Positions 1 to 9,648 of a DNA stretch of 64,000 nt are shown here, piece after piece. The notes under the pieces are model-generated. The model was not told where the DNA came from, searched no databases, and saw only the letters and a list, made by a program, of their open reading frames with translations. The translations under genes and the position numbers were made by a program. This DNA comes from Gelidibacter japonicus (GTDB lineage Bacteria > Bacteroidota > Bacteroidia > Flavobacteriales > Flavobacteriaceae): positions 124,001 through 188,000 of the forward strand of contig NZ_BJKB01000008.1 in the NCBI RefSeq assembly GCF_010725055.1. Reading direction: 5' to 3'. Numbering within the stretch: position 1 is the first letter of the stretch; the number at the start of each line of letters is the position of its first letter.

Positions 1-955
1 ATTGACCGTCACTATAGGTTTGTATGGTTTTAAATGTTTTTAAATCTTCAACCAAAATGAAGTCTGCGGCATCTCCAACGTTTAATGTACCAACATCCAA
101 ACCATAATGTTTTACGGGATTGATACAGGCCACTTGTAAAACTTTGAAGATGTCCATATCTTTTGCGACCGCTCTCGTACAAAGATGATTAATATGATGC
201 AATAGCAAATCGTCAGGATGTTTGTCATCACTGCAAAACATCATATTCTCAAAATGCTCGGGCAGTAAATCAATCAAGGCTTCAAAGTTTTTGGCCGCAC
301 TACCCTCTCTAATCAAAATTTTCATACCTTTTTGAAGCTTTTCAAAACCTTCTTCATAAGTAACGCACTCGTGATCAGTAGTAATGCCTGCATTGATATA
401 TTTTGTAATGTCGTCACCCAAAACTCCTGGCGCGTGCCCATCAACGGGTTTGTTAAAATGTTTCGCCCATTGAATCTTTTTCATTACTTCAGGATCATCA
501 AAAAGAACACCGGGGTAATTCATCATTTCCGCCAAGTATTTGATGTCCGGATTTTCAAGAAGCTTTCTAATCCCTTCGGAATCGATAGTGGCTCCAGCCG
601 ACTCAAACTCTGTCGCCGGAACACATGAAGGCGCTCCAAAATTGAATTTAAAGGGTACTTTCTTTCCATTATCAATCATAAATTCGACACCTTCAACACC
701 AAGCACATTGGCTATTTCATGCGGATCTGAAACGGTTGCCACGGTACCATGTTTCACTGCTAAACGTGCAAATTCACTGGGTACCAACATGGAACTTTCT
801 ATATGAATGTGTGCATCTATAAATCCAGGAAGAATATAATGGTTGACCTCATGCTGCTTTTCTTTAATGTTGAGGATCTTTCCATTTTGTAGAGTGACTT
901 CTCCTTTGAATATTCGTCTGTTAGGGATATCGACTATTTGTCCTTGTAGCTTCAT
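1..955 (-). CDS. ade: adenine deaminase, 3' end outside window
   Basis: Translating the minus strand from the ATG at 955 gives about 318 residues of an adenine deaminase of the amidohydrolase superfamily, which converts adenine to hypoxanthine and ammonia in purine salvage. Visible family signatures are the metal-binding HIHIE motif (His49 and His51), an LPGFIDAH segment before it, and a downstream GHAPG motif. The family is usually around 540 residues, so roughly the last 40 percent lies beyond position 1. The stop codon of tilS is directly next to this start codon (956), so the two genes are probably co-transcribed. The assignment rests on motif recognition. Confidence 0.88.
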   Translation of the reverse strand, partial: MKLQGQIVDIPNRRIFKGEVTLQNGKILNIKEKQHEVNHYILPGFIDAHIHIESSMLVPSEFARLAVKHGTVATVSDPHEIANVLGVEGVEFMIDNGKKVPFKFNFGAPSCVPATEFESAGATIDSEGIRKLLENPDIKYLAEMMNYPGVLFDDPEVMKKIQWAKHFNKPVDGHAPGVLGDDITKYINAGITTDHECVTYEEGFEKLQKGMKILIREGSAAKNFEALIDLLPEHFENMMFCSDDKHPDDLLLHHINHLCTRAVAKDMDIFKVLQVACINPVKHYGLDVGTLNVGDAADFILVEDLKTFKTIQTYSDGQ

Positions 956-2266
956 TTAATGTACTTCAATTTTTAGAATAGTTGTGGTGTTATCTGTGAC
1001 TTTAAAACGCTCATCGGGACGCCTTCCAATGACCCAAACCACATCATCGCCAGAAAACAGGATCCAAACCTTCTCTTTATCAACCAAGGAGAGCTTTTCA
1101 TCCTTGAAAAACTTGCTCAATTTCTTTTTGCCCTTCATTCCAAGCGGATAGAACAAATCGCCCTCGCTCCACTTCCTTATGGATAAGGGATATTTGAGTT
1201 GATCGGCATCAACAAATATCTTATTTTTTGAGGTTTCTGAAATGGCATTAACTTCATCAAAAGTCAACCTGCCAAAAGCTGTTGTGATTTCTTTACCTTC
1301 TTTTTGAACAGAAATTGGATGTTCGTCAGATACCGAATCCAATTCGCTCAGCACCAAAAACTCGCGATCCTTTAGCAATCTGTGGGTTGGAGAAAACACG
1401 TACTTTCCTGATTGGGCATTAAGCAAATTGACCACATCATCCCAAGCGGTAAAATTAAAATCCTTCAAAAGTTGATAAAGATACGCTTTGGGATTGGACA
1501 GTTTTTTTAATTTATTAATATCTAGTTTGATCTGATCGCCGTCTACCGCAACCAATTTCTTCTGGATTTTTACGACGGCATCGTCTATGAGATCCTGACT
1601 GTCCTGCAGATTGGAAATCGTCGTTTGAAAGTTTTGGAGCAACTGGGGGTTCATCTGTTTCAAGATCGGAATAACATCATGTCTTAACTTATTTCTCAGA
1701 TATTTTGTGGAGGCATTGCTAGCATCCTCTCGCCATTCAATGTATTCCTTCTTGGCAAAGGCTTCCAGTGCTTCTCTTGAAAACGGCAATAAAGGCCTCA
1801 CGATTTTATCGGATATTTCAGGAATTCCGGTTAACCCTTCCAATCCAGTGCCCCGGGTCAGATTGATCAAAAAAGTTTCGAGATTGTCATCGGCATGGTG
1901 CGCGGTAAGGATATAGTCAAAGTCCAATTGCTCTGCCAACTCAAAAAACCAAGTATAACGGAGTTCCCGGGCCGCCATCTGAATGGAAATATGATGTTCT
2001 TTGGCATAGGTCTCCGTATCGAAACTTTCGATATAAACATCCATGTCCAAATCATCTGCCAACTCCATTACAAATTCCTCATCGGCATCACTTTCAGCAG
2101 CCCTTAAATTAAAATTGCAGTGTGCCAATGACACCTTTAACTTTGACTGATGACATAAATGCGTTAAAACAACACTATCCAAGCCTCCAGAAATAGCCAA
2201 GAGCAGTCGGCTGCCGTGAAGCATATCTAAATGCATATCAAGATGTTTCTGAAAAGCCTGTAACAT
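956..2266 (-). CDS. tilS: tRNA(Ile)-lysidine synthase
   Basis: 436-residue TilS, which converts C34 of the CAU-anticodon tRNA-Ile to lysidine using ATP and lysine. The PP-loop motif SGGLDS is at residues 26-31, followed by the typical HHADDNLETFLINL stretch and the RPLLPFSREAL region. The C-terminal third carries the substrate-binding TilS domain (SEGDLFYPLGMKGKKKLSKF). Length matches the family. The gene lies upstream of ade with no spacer and downstream of pabB by 86 bases, so the three probably form one minus-strand unit. Confidence 0.95.
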   Translation of the reverse strand: MLQAFQKHLDMHLDMLHGSRLLLAISGGLDSVVLTHLCHQSKLKVSLAHCNFNLRAAESDADEEFVMELADDLDMDVYIESFDTETYAKEHHISIQMAARELRYTWFFELAEQLDFDYILTAHHADDNLETFLINLTRGTGLEGLTGIPEISDKIVRPLLPFSREALEAFAKKEYIEWREDASNASTKYLRNKLRHDVIPILKQMNPQLLQNFQTTISNLQDSQDLIDDAVVKIQKKLVAVDGDQIKLDINKLKKLSNPKAYLYQLLKDFNFTAWDDVVNLLNAQSGKYVFSPTHRLLKDREFLVLSELDSVSDEHPISVQKEGKEITTAFGRLTFDEVNAISETSKNKIFVDADQLKYPLSIRKWSEGDLFYPLGMKGKKKLSKFFKDEKLSLVDKEKVWILFSGDDVVWVIGRRPDERFKVTDNTTTILKIEVH

Positions 2267-2352
2267 TATTTTGAGTTTTATGGTGTCTGTCGATTTTTAT
2301 TGCGCATTCTTATTCCGATCTTCAAACTAAAAAATTAATTGTATTAATATAG

Positions 2353-3642
2353 CTAATTTTCAAGTACTTGCTTCATTGCCTTCGCCTTTATCAAACATTC
2401 CTCATATTCCTTTTGGGGATCACTTTTTGCAGTAATCGCACCACCTACCGAATAAGAAACATAGTGATTTTTCGCATTATACAAGATACTTCTAATAACG
2501 ACGTTAAAATCAAAATCACCCGTCGGACTAAAATAACCGATGGCTCCAGAATAAAGTCCGCGTTTGGTTTCTTCAAGATCCTCAATAATTTTCATGGCAG
2601 AAATTTTAGGTGCTCCTGTCATACTTCCCATAGGAAAAGTAGTCCGTAATATAGTAACTGGAGATGTTTCCTTTGCAACAACGGATGTGATGGTGGAAAT
2701 TAATTGATGTACCTGTTCAAAAGAATAGACTTCACATAATTCCTCAACCTTGACACTGCCTTTAAGAGCGGTTTGTGAAAGATCATTGCGCACCAAATCT
2801 ACAATCATGATGTTTTCACTACGTTCCTTTAGATTGCTTTTGAGCTCCTCTTTTAGTTGTTCATCCACTCCAGGATCTGATGAACGTTGGGCGGTTCCTT
2901 TAATAGGTTGCGAAATCACTGCAGTTCCGTCCTTTTTCAAATAGCGTTCAGGAGATGCAGATAAGGCGTAACAATGCTGATTTTTAAAAAAAGTCGTAAA
3001 GGGGGCTTTCGAGATGGTGTTCAGTTTTTGATAGGTCTCCAACGGATCAATTGGGGTGTTTTCAGTATAAAACTCCTGACAAAAATTAGCTTCGTAAATA
3101 TCGCCTCTATGGATATGCGCCAACATCCTCTTGACCTTTTCAAAATAATGATCCTTGGTCAATCGCAATTTTATATTGATTTTTTCTGAAATACGTCTAC
3201 TTTCATTTCCCGTATACTGCTCTATTTCCATAAGATCAGACATAAATTCGTCATCCACAATTTTTAGATAGTGCATTTCAACAACGCCCTCTTTTATCAG
3301 AAAAATTTTCTTTGGTTGAAAAAAGAATAGTTCCGGAAAGTTCAATCCATCAAAGTTATTGGAGCTTAGATCTTCGAGATCATTTTTTAAATCGTAACTC
3401 AAGTAGCCAAAAATCCAATCCTTGGTCACGCTTTGATATTCATGTAGTTTATCAAATGCCTGATAGCTATCTGTAGTGATACTTGTAAACGCATCAACTG
3501 CCAAAACCGCGTCATAGCTAGTGTATTTTTGAGAATGTTTATTGGAGTCCAACCAAACCACTTCCTGGAATTGCTGGCTCCATTGCAAAAGCCGGGTCGT
3601 AAAATCAGGGGATTGAATGATATAGGTGTGTTGTGTTCTCAA
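2353..3642 (-). CDS. pabB: aminodeoxychorismate synthase component I
   Basis: 429-residue chorismate-binding enzyme of the anthranilate synthase I/PabB family, making 4-amino-4-deoxychorismate for folate. Motifs seen in the C-terminal half: PIKGTAQR, IMIVDLVRNDLS, SFEQVHQLISTI and GSMTGAPKISAMKIIE, then the RGLYSGAIGY segment. Start is TTG (3640-3642), as in several genes here. TrpE is the alternative. The short N-terminal region, the PIKGT motif and the lack of trp neighbours favour PabB. A PabC-like lyase lies far away at 53525-54370. It is divergent from the epimerase gene across an 82-base gap. Confidence 0.88.
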   Translation of the reverse strand: MRTQHTYIIQSPDFTTRLLQWSQQFQEVVWLDSNKHSQKYTSYDAVLAVDAFTSITTDSYQAFDKLHEYQSVTKDWIFGYLSYDLKNDLEDLSSNNFDGLNFPELFFFQPKKIFLIKEGVVEMHYLKIVDDEFMSDLMEIEQYTGNESRRISEKINIKLRLTKDHYFEKVKRMLAHIHRGDIYEANFCQEFYTENTPIDPLETYQKLNTISKAPFTTFFKNQHCYALSASPERYLKKDGTAVISQPIKGTAQRSSDPGVDEQLKEELKSNLKERSENIMIVDLVRNDLSQTALKGSVKVEELCEVYSFEQVHQLISTITSVVAKETSPVTILRTTFPMGSMTGAPKISAMKIIEDLEETKRGLYSGAIGYFSPTGDFDFNVVIRSILYNAKNHYVSYSVGGAITAKSDPQKEYEECLIKAKAMKQVLEN

Positions 3643-3724
3643 GGCTCAATTTTCGGTGGTAAAGTTAATGAGATTCTACAAAACTAATTAAGAACTTTGT
3701 ACTTTCGTTAAAAATATCAAAACC

Positions 3725-4615
3725 ATGTTTACCTTAAAAAATTCGCTCCTGGAAATCGCCATCCATCCTGTAGGCGCAGAATTACAAAAAATTTCAGCTG
3801 TGAAAAATGGCTTAGAATTTATGTGGGATGGCAATCCTGAAATTTGGAGTGGGCATGCGCCCAATTTGTTTCCAGTTGTGGGCGAATTGAAGGATGGTAG
3901 ATTTACTTATGAAAAGAAAATCTATCACTTATCCAGACATGGATTTGCAAGACGTAGCGACGATTTCGTGGTAGCTGAACAAAGTGAAAATAATCTAAGT
4001 CTTAAGTTGACATATTCCGAAGCCACACTGCTCAATTATCCTTTTAAATTTGAGTTTTTGGTGAATTATTCCTTAGTGCAAAATCAGATTAAAATCACCT
4101 ATACTGTTAAGAATTTAGATGACAAAACCATTTATTTTTCAGTAGGTGGACATCCTGCCTTTAAATGCCCTCTATATCCTGAGGAAACTTATGAGGATTA
4201 TAGTTTGAAATTTGAACATCCAGAAACTTCACCAACACATTTGTTGAATGTAAGCACAGGACTTTTCACATCAGAAACTGAAGCAGTTTTTAATACACCA
4301 GATACAATTCCACTACACGCCCATTTATTTGATAAAGATGCACTCGTCTTCAAGGATTTAATATCAAAGAGTGTGGCATTGATCAGTAAAAATCATGGGG
4401 AAATCCTAAATTTCAAGTTTGGTGATTTTCCTTTTTTAGGCATTTGGGCGAAACCAAATTCCAATTTTGTCTGCATCGAGCCTTGGCAAGGTTTGGCCGA
4501 TTCTGAAGACAGCAATCAACTCATAAAAGATAAAGAAGGCATCGTGGCCTTAGAAAAAAACACAACCTACAATGCCACTTACATCATTGAAATACACGAA
4601 AAGCATTTAGTGTAA
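3725..4615 (+). CDS. aldose 1-epimerase family protein
   Basis: 296-residue protein of the galactose mutarotase-like fold (aldose 1-epimerase family, LacX/YeaD-type subgroup). It shows the early GAELQKISAVKNGLEFMWDG segment, the GHAPNLFPVVG and LSRHGFAR motifs, and VGGHPAFKCPL with its catalytic-type His. The expected role is interconversion of sugar anomers in the cytoplasm, but the true substrate is not visible from the sequence. No signal peptide. A single transcription unit, divergent from pabB, followed by a heptanucleotide repeat tract. Confidence 0.85.
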   Translation: MFTLKNSLLEIAIHPVGAELQKISAVKNGLEFMWDGNPEIWSGHAPNLFPVVGELKDGRFTYEKKIYHLSRHGFARRSDDFVVAEQSENNLSLKLTYSEATLLNYPFKFEFLVNYSLVQNQIKITYTVKNLDDKTIYFSVGGHPAFKCPLYPEETYEDYSLKFEHPETSPTHLLNVSTGLFTSETEAVFNTPDTIPLHAHLFDKDALVFKDLISKSVALISKNHGEILNFKFGDFPFLGIWAKPNSNFVCIEPWQGLADSEDSNQLIKDKEGIVALEKNTTYNATYIIEIHEKHLV

Positions 4616-4652
4616 GTTGATTATTAGTTTTAACTTTGGCCAGAATAAAGGT

Positions 4653-4712
4653 GGGTTGTCGGTTGTCGGTTGTCCGTTGTCGGTTGTCCGTTGTCGGTTG
4701 TCGGTTGTCGGT
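4653..4712. repeat. heptanucleotide tandem repeat (GGTTGTC/CGTTGTC)
   Basis: About eight and a half tandem copies of a 7-base unit, mostly GGTTGTC with C-for-G variants at the first base, between the epimerase gene and the helicase gene. The period of seven is visible by eye. It has no open frame and no dyad symmetry. Other period-7 tracts occur at 18903-18952, 40046-40210 and 48365-48467. Confidence 0.9.
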
Positions 4713-4791
4713 TTGAAATAAAATCATACGCTCTATCAAATTAAAAGTTATAACCCATCAATAATTTAACATAAAAAAAACATCAAACACC

Positions 4792-6144
4792 TTGAGCTTT
4801 AAAAACCTTAATTTAAACACCCCGTTATATAACGCCTTAGACGATTTAGGTTTTACCACGCCTACTCCTATTCAGGAACAAGCATTTAACGTTGTGGCTT
4901 CAGGCAAGGATGTGGTGGGTATTGCACAAACTGGTACAGGTAAAACTTACGCCTATATACTACCCATTCTTAAAAACCTACCTTTTTCCAAACAAGATAC
5001 TCCTCGAGTGATGGTTTTAGTGCCCACACGCGAATTGGTCGTTCAGGTGGTTGAGGATATTGAAAAACTGACCAAGTACATCAATGTGAGAGTGCTAGGT
5101 ATTTATGGTGGCGTCAACATCAACACCCAAAGACAGGCCGTGGCACAGGGTTTGGATATTATTGTAGCTACCCCAGGCCGTTTATTTGATTTGGCGGTGA
5201 GCCATGTTTTACCATTGAAATCCATTCAAAAAATGGTGATTGACGAAGTGGATGTCATGCTCGATTTGGGTTTTAGATATCAACTTCTAAATATTTTCGA
5301 TATTTTACCTGAACGCCGACAGAATATCATGTTTTCTGCAACCATGACTGATGATGTAGATGAATTGATTACTGATTTTTTTACCAATCCAGAGAAAATT
5401 ACCGTTGCAGTTTCAGGGACACCCCTGGAAAATATCGTTCAAGCGCGTTATAATGTGCCCAACTTCTATTCTAAGGTAAATCTCTTGGAGCACTTGCTGA
5501 AGGATAAGGAAACTTTCAATAAGGTTTTAATTTTTGTGGCCTATAAAAAAATGGCCGATTTATTATTTGACAAGATCGAAGTTCTTTTCCCAAACGAGAG
5601 CTGTGTGATCCATTCCAATAAAACACAAAATTACCGATTGCGGAGTATTGAGCAATTCCGAGAAGGAGAAAATCGCATCTTGATTGCTACCGATGTGATG
5701 GCACGTGGACTCGATATTGATCATATCAGTCATGTCATCAATTTTGACACCCCTCACTTCCGTGAAAACTATATGCATCGTATTGGACGGACTGGTCGTG
5801 CAGAGCGAAAAGGTCATGCCTTGTTATTTTCTACAGAGGCTGAACAAGAATGGGTTATGGCGATTGAAGATTTGATGCAAATGGAAATACCGCTAAATGA
5901 GATTCCTGATACCGTTACACTTTCAACGGAACTCATTGAAGAGGAACGTCCACAGAACAAAGAGCATTATAATCCCATAAAAAGACGGGATACAGATCAA
6001 CCTGGACCTGCCTTTCATGAAAAAAAGGAGAAGAATAAAAAAGTAAATCAAGGAGGTTCATATAAAAGGGAGATCGTCAAAAAATATAAAAAACCTAAAA
6101 CAAGAGGCGATAAAAACTACAATAAAAGAAATAAGAGAAAATAG
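4792..6144 (+). CDS. DEAD-box-family RNA helicase with DEVD motif II
   Basis: 450-residue ATP-dependent RNA helicase. The Q motif (FTTPTPIQEQAF) is near residue 20, motif I AQTGTGKT near residues 46-53, then PTREL, and motif III SAT. Motif VI is HRIGRTGRAERKG. Motif II reads DEVD instead of DEAD, keeping the Walker B Asp-Glu and the final Asp. The last 60 residues are very rich in Lys and Arg, an RNA-binding tail. Start codon is TTG (4792), chosen because the Q-motif region needs these residues and no ATG precedes it. Likely involved in ribosome assembly or RNA turnover; the exact target is unknown. Confidence 0.93.
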   Translation: MSFKNLNLNTPLYNALDDLGFTTPTPIQEQAFNVVASGKDVVGIAQTGTGKTYAYILPILKNLPFSKQDTPRVMVLVPTRELVVQVVEDIEKLTKYINVRVLGIYGGVNINTQRQAVAQGLDIIVATPGRLFDLAVSHVLPLKSIQKMVIDEVDVMLDLGFRYQLLNIFDILPERRQNIMFSATMTDDVDELITDFFTNPEKITVAVSGTPLENIVQARYNVPNFYSKVNLLEHLLKDKETFNKVLIFVAYKKMADLLFDKIEVLFPNESCVIHSNKTQNYRLRSIEQFREGENRILIATDVMARGLDIDHISHVINFDTPHFRENYMHRIGRTGRAERKGHALLFSTEAEQEWVMAIEDLMQMEIPLNEIPDTVTLSTELIEEERPQNKEHYNPIKRRDTDQPGPAFHEKKEKNKKVNQGGSYKREIVKKYKKPKTRGDKNYNKRNKRK

Positions 6145-6156
6145 TTTTATACCATT

Positions 6157-6936
6157 ATGAAATCAATATCAATATTTATTATTACTGCAGTTTTCCTTTT
6201 TAACTCCAATAGTTACGCCAACAAAAAATGGGGCGCTACAGGACATCGTGTTGTAGGGGCCATTGCAGATCAATACACGAGCAATAAAACAAAACGTCAT
6301 CTCAAAAAACTATTAAATCACCAATCCTTAGCCTTCGTATCAACTTTTGCTGATGAAATTAAGGCAGATCCACGTTATAACGAATTTGAATCTTGGCATT
6401 ATGTGAATATGTCACTTGATGAGGATTATGAGTCGTCCAAAAAGAATCCAAAAGGCGACTTGGTAACCGGTATCGCTTTTTGCAAAAAAGTCATTAAAGA
6501 TGATAAGTCTTCAGATGCTGATAAAACCTTCTATTTGAAAATGCTGATCCATTTGGTAGGCGATTTACACCAACCTTTACATATTGGGCGAGAAGAAGAC
6601 CGTGGCGGCAACGATATTAAAGTACAATGGCAATTTAAAGACACTAACCTCCATAGAGTTTGGGACAGTCAAATGATTGAATCCTATAATATGAGTTATA
6701 GTGAATTGGCCGCAAATGCTGAATTTATATCAAAAAAGCAAATCAAGTTTCTTCAACAAGGCTCTGTTATTGATTGGGTGAATTCTACACAAAACTTAAC
6801 CAAAACCATCTACAGCTCGGTCGAGGAAGGAGAAAATTTGCGTTACGCCTATTCCTATGAATATTTGGACATTGCAAGAACCCAATTGCAGATTGCAGGG
6901 ATTAGATTAGCGAAAGTTTTAAACGATTTGTTCTAA
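6157..6936 (+). CDS. secreted S1/P1-type nuclease
   Basis: 259 residues with an N-terminal signal peptide (hydrophobic stretch FIITAVFLFN, cleavage near Ala21) followed by the zinc-nuclease start KKWGATGHRVVGAIA. Zinc ligands of the S1/P1 family are recognisable: the Trp and His of WGATGH, a His in SWHYVN, HLVGDLHQPLH, and the later DTNLHRVWDSQMIE. The enzyme would cleave single-stranded nucleic acid outside the cytoplasm, giving phosphate and nucleosides. It follows the helicase by 12 bases and may share its transcript, although the two functions are unrelated. Confidence 0.92.
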   Translation: MKSISIFIITAVFLFNSNSYANKKWGATGHRVVGAIADQYTSNKTKRHLKKLLNHQSLAFVSTFADEIKADPRYNEFESWHYVNMSLDEDYESSKKNPKGDLVTGIAFCKKVIKDDKSSDADKTFYLKMLIHLVGDLHQPLHIGREEDRGGNDIKVQWQFKDTNLHRVWDSQMIESYNMSYSELAANAEFISKKQIKFLQQGSVIDWVNSTQNLTKTIYSSVEEGENLRYAYSYEYLDIARTQLQIAGIRLAKVLNDLF

Positions 6937-7090
6937 AAATTGTAGCCATTCTTCAGATTGAAATCCTGTCAATCCATAGAACATTCAAGTAAGATTATTT
7001 CGGTAGAATACTATTAAATTTAATATTAGTTGGGATTTTGGCACAACCATTTCAACCTTTTTACATCTAATAGAAAACGAACAATTTATT

Positions 7091-7525
7091 ATGACAAAAA
7101 ACATTCTTATTATTTGTCTATATATCCTAATTTTCAGTTGCAGCTCCGATGATGATAATTCTACTGTCAATCAGAATTGCGGTCTCATTTCTGAAATAGT
7201 TTCCGAAGATGAATTTAATTCAATCATTACTTCAAATTATGAAATAACAGAAGTTGAATTAAATAGGGATTGTCTGGAAATAACATATAGAGCCAGTGGA
7301 TGCGGAACAGAATTTTGGGAAGAGAATTTATATAGTGTAGATGCTTTTTATGCCGTTTTTCCATTACAGAGATATGTCAAAATGGAAGTGATAAATGAAG
7401 AGTTATGTGAAGCTATTTTTCAAAAATCAATTTCTTTTGACCTCACTCCATTTCAAATAAAAACTCAAAGTGAGATACCATTAAATATTGAAGGTTGGAA
7501 CCAACAAATCATTTATCGATATTAG
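7091..7525 (+). CDS. putative lipoprotein, unknown function
   Basis: 144 residues. Residues 1-17 form a lipoprotein signal ending in the lipobox-like IFSC, followed by an Asp-rich stretch (SSDDDNS) common after the lipidated Cys of Bacteroidetes surface lipoproteins. The rest has five cysteines, which could form disulfides outside the cytoplasm. I do not recognise a domain. The gene stands alone, 154 bases after the nuclease and before the convergent tRNA-His. Confidence 0.7.
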   Translation: MTKNILIICLYILIFSCSSDDDNSTVNQNCGLISEIVSEDEFNSIITSNYEITEVELNRDCLEITYRASGCGTEFWEENLYSVDAFYAVFPLQRYVKMEVINEELCEAIFQKSISFDLTPFQIKTQSEIPLNIEGWNQQIIYRY

Positions 7526-7600
7526 GGCTATTATTGGTTTTTTCTCTCCCTAACTTATTGACTTAACAACTAACCAGCCACATTTAAAAAATCAGTGTAC

Positions 7601-7630
7601 AAAAAAAGCCCTCAAATTTCTTTGAAGGCT
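7601..7630 (-). terminator. terminator for tRNA-His
   Basis: Read on the minus strand, AGCCTTCAAA pairs with TTTGAGGGCT (7607-7630; one G-T pair, four-base loop), followed by seven T. It lies just downstream of the tRNA-His gene. Confidence 0.8.
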
Positions 7631-7639
7631 TATATTTTG

Positions 7640-7714
7640 GGTGGAAGACCGGGCTCGAACCGGCGACCCTCGGTACCACAAACCGATGCTCTAACCAACT
7701 GAGCTACAACCACC
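7640..7714 (-). tRNA. tRNA-His (anticodon GTG)
   Basis: The minus strand folds into a cloverleaf with D-arm TAGCTCAGTTGGTTAGAGC, anticodon loop TTGTGGT (GTG, His) closed by TCGGT/ACCGA, and T-arm GCCGG-TTCGAGC-CCGGT. The extra 5' G opposite C73 that marks tRNA-His is present (7714 with 7640). The acceptor stem reads GTGGTTG against CTTCCAC, leaving two adjacent T-T oppositions at pairs 5-68 and 6-67. The anticodon and the extra G make the identity secure despite that. Confidence 0.93.
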
Positions 7715-7790
7715 ATGTAGCCGCATTCTTAAATGCGACTGCAAATGTAATTTATTTACTAATGTTTACAAAGCCTTTTGGTAAAAAAAA

Positions 7791-8507
7791 TTAAACTAAG
7801 TCGAATAAACTTTTAACTGCAGCATACCGTTCTACGGTAAAACCTTCAGCGTGTTCCGTTCCTATCAATCTACCCAAATCTCTCGCTCTGTAGTCAATAC
7901 TATCTGTAAAGTTTTTACTGCTGATTGGTGTTTGGGGCGCTTTGCTTTCGGGATCAAAGAATTGCGTTTTATATGCCGCAACTGCTTCCATTTTTTTATC
8001 CATAAATCCCGACACATCAACCACAATATCCGGCTCAATATTTTTCCATTGAATATAATGGTACACGTATTTTGGTCGCCAATGTTGTTGTTTTTTTCCA
8101 TCCAATTCGGTCTCAATTTTCATCAAGCCACTTAAAAAACAGGCATCACTTACCAATTGACTGCCCTTGGCATGGTCAATATGCCGATCATTGATGGCAT
8201 TGCACAACACCATTTCAGGTTGGTATTTTCTGATCATCCTAATGACTTCCAGTTGATGGGCTTTGTCATTTACGAAAAAACCATCAGCAAAACCCATATT
8301 CTCTCTCACCACAACACCTAGGATTTTTGCACCTTCTGCGGCTTCTGATTTTCTGGTTTCTGCAGTGCCACGCGTCCCCAGCTCACCTCGTGTAAGATCA
8401 ATAATTCCCACCTTTTTACCATGGTGGACTTCCTTCGCGATCGTAGCACCACAACCCAACTCAACGTCGTCAGGGTGAGAACCGATGGCTAAAATGTCTA
8501 ATTTCAT
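7791..8507 (-). CDS. bshB1: bacillithiol biosynthesis deacetylase BshB1
   Basis: 238-residue zinc-dependent PIG-L/LmbE-family deacetylase. Motifs seen: AIGSHPDDVELGCGA at the N-terminus (metal ligands His-Pro-Asp-Asp), a DLTRGELGTRGT segment, the NDRHIDHAKG motif carrying the third ligand, and a C-terminal GTEHAEGF. These match BshB1, which removes the acetyl group from GlcNAc-malate in bacillithiol synthesis. Bacillithiol is the usual low-molecular thiol of this phylum. Single gene, not in an obvious operon with other bsh genes. Confidence 0.92.
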   Translation of the reverse strand: MKLDILAIGSHPDDVELGCGATIAKEVHHGKKVGIIDLTRGELGTRGTAETRKSEAAEGAKILGVVVRENMGFADGFFVNDKAHQLEVIRMIRKYQPEMVLCNAINDRHIDHAKGSQLVSDACFLSGLMKIETELDGKKQQHWRPKYVYHYIQWKNIEPDIVVDVSGFMDKKMEAVAAYKTQFFDPESKAPQTPISSKNFTDSIDYRARDLGRLIGTEHAEGFTVERYAAVKSLFDLV

Positions 8508-8711
8508 CTGTTTATTATTTTATTAAAGGTTAAAAACCTTACTGCTTTATGGTTTCCGATAGTTGTCGAATTATAACCACGAATGACACAAATTAATACG
8601 AATTCATACGTGGATCATAAATTGACAATTCTTATGTTTTTAAATTTCTGAAATGAAACAGGGGTTCCGTCTGTTTTCAAACATTACTGACTTCAATTCC
8701 ATAGTTGCAGT

Positions 8712-9605
8712 TTAATTTTTAATCCAATCGTTTTGTTCTTTTTCGGTCAAAAATGACCACGTCACTACTCTACTTACCTTATTACCTTGGATCATATCCA
8801 ACACCCGAAACTCTGTTGCCCCCAATTTTTTTAATGAGGCTTCCATTGATCTGACATGGCTGACATTTGATACCAGACTTGTAAACCAGTAGCACTGTTT
8901 AGGGAATTGGGAACTTTCATACAAATAATTGTGCAAAAAGGCCTTCTCTCCGCCTGCGTAACACAACTCTTTTGGTGTCCCACTAAAGTTTCTAATTACT
9001 TTATCGCTTTTGTTGCCCAATCCTTTCAATTTCGTTTTGGTGGCATCAAGGGCATCTGCCTGACTTTTAAAAAATGGCGGATTGCAAACAGAAGCAGTAA
9101 ATTTATCTGACGGTCTAAGAATTCCCTTCAAAATATGCTGATAATCCCTTTGATGACGCAATTCAATGACATTTTCAAGATTGTTTTTATCTATAATTTT
9201 TTGGGCAATTTGGAGAGATTTTTCATCAATATCTGAGCCTACAAAACTCCAGTTGTAAATAGAATTCCCCAATAAAGGGTAAATACAGCTGGCACCCACG
9301 CCAATATCCAAAACTTTGACATCCGATTCCAAATGGCTTCGTCTCAATAAATCGGCCAAATGGTGTATGTAATCCGCGCGACTGGGAATTGGTGGACACA
9401 AGTTCTTGTCGGGAAATTCCCAGAATTTCACATCATAATGTGTATACAACAACGCCGTATTCAGGGCCTTTACAGCCTCAGGGTTTGAAAAGTCGATCGT
9501 TTGATTTTGATAGTCATTAACAAAAACATGTGATTTTAAAGCCTCATGGTTTTTTGTAAGCAGCTCAAAATCGTATGAATTAGTGTGAAGGGAGTTTTTA
9601 TGCAA
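8712..9605 (-). CDS. rlmF: 23S rRNA (adenine(1618)-N(6))-methyltransferase
   Basis: 297-residue SAM-dependent methyltransferase. It carries the RlmF-type N-terminus (SLHTNSYDFELL, NPEAVKALNTALL), a SAM-binding region VLDIGVGASCIYPLLG, and the catalytic N6-adenine motif NPPFF. Later SGTPKEL and GGEKAF segments also match the family. It would methylate A1618 of 23S rRNA. The start is TTG (9603-9605); no in-frame ATG exists before the conserved region. Confidence 0.9.
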   Translation of the reverse strand: MHKNSLHTNSYDFELLTKNHEALKSHVFVNDYQNQTIDFSNPEAVKALNTALLYTHYDVKFWEFPDKNLCPPIPSRADYIHHLADLLRRSHLESDVKVLDIGVGASCIYPLLGNSIYNWSFVGSDIDEKSLQIAQKIIDKNNLENVIELRHQRDYQHILKGILRPSDKFTASVCNPPFFKSQADALDATKTKLKGLGNKSDKVIRNFSGTPKELCYAGGEKAFLHNYLYESSQFPKQCYWFTSLVSNVSHVRSMEASLKKLGATEFRVLDMIQGNKVSRVVTWSFLTEKEQNDWIKN

Positions 9606-9648
9606 TTTATTTAAGTTTCTTTGATTCTAATTGTTTCGGTAGCAAGTT

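Noticed and set aside
7091-7525. Lipoprotein gene as a secreted enzyme
   Set aside because: No catalytic motif seen. Only the lipobox and cysteines support its localisation.
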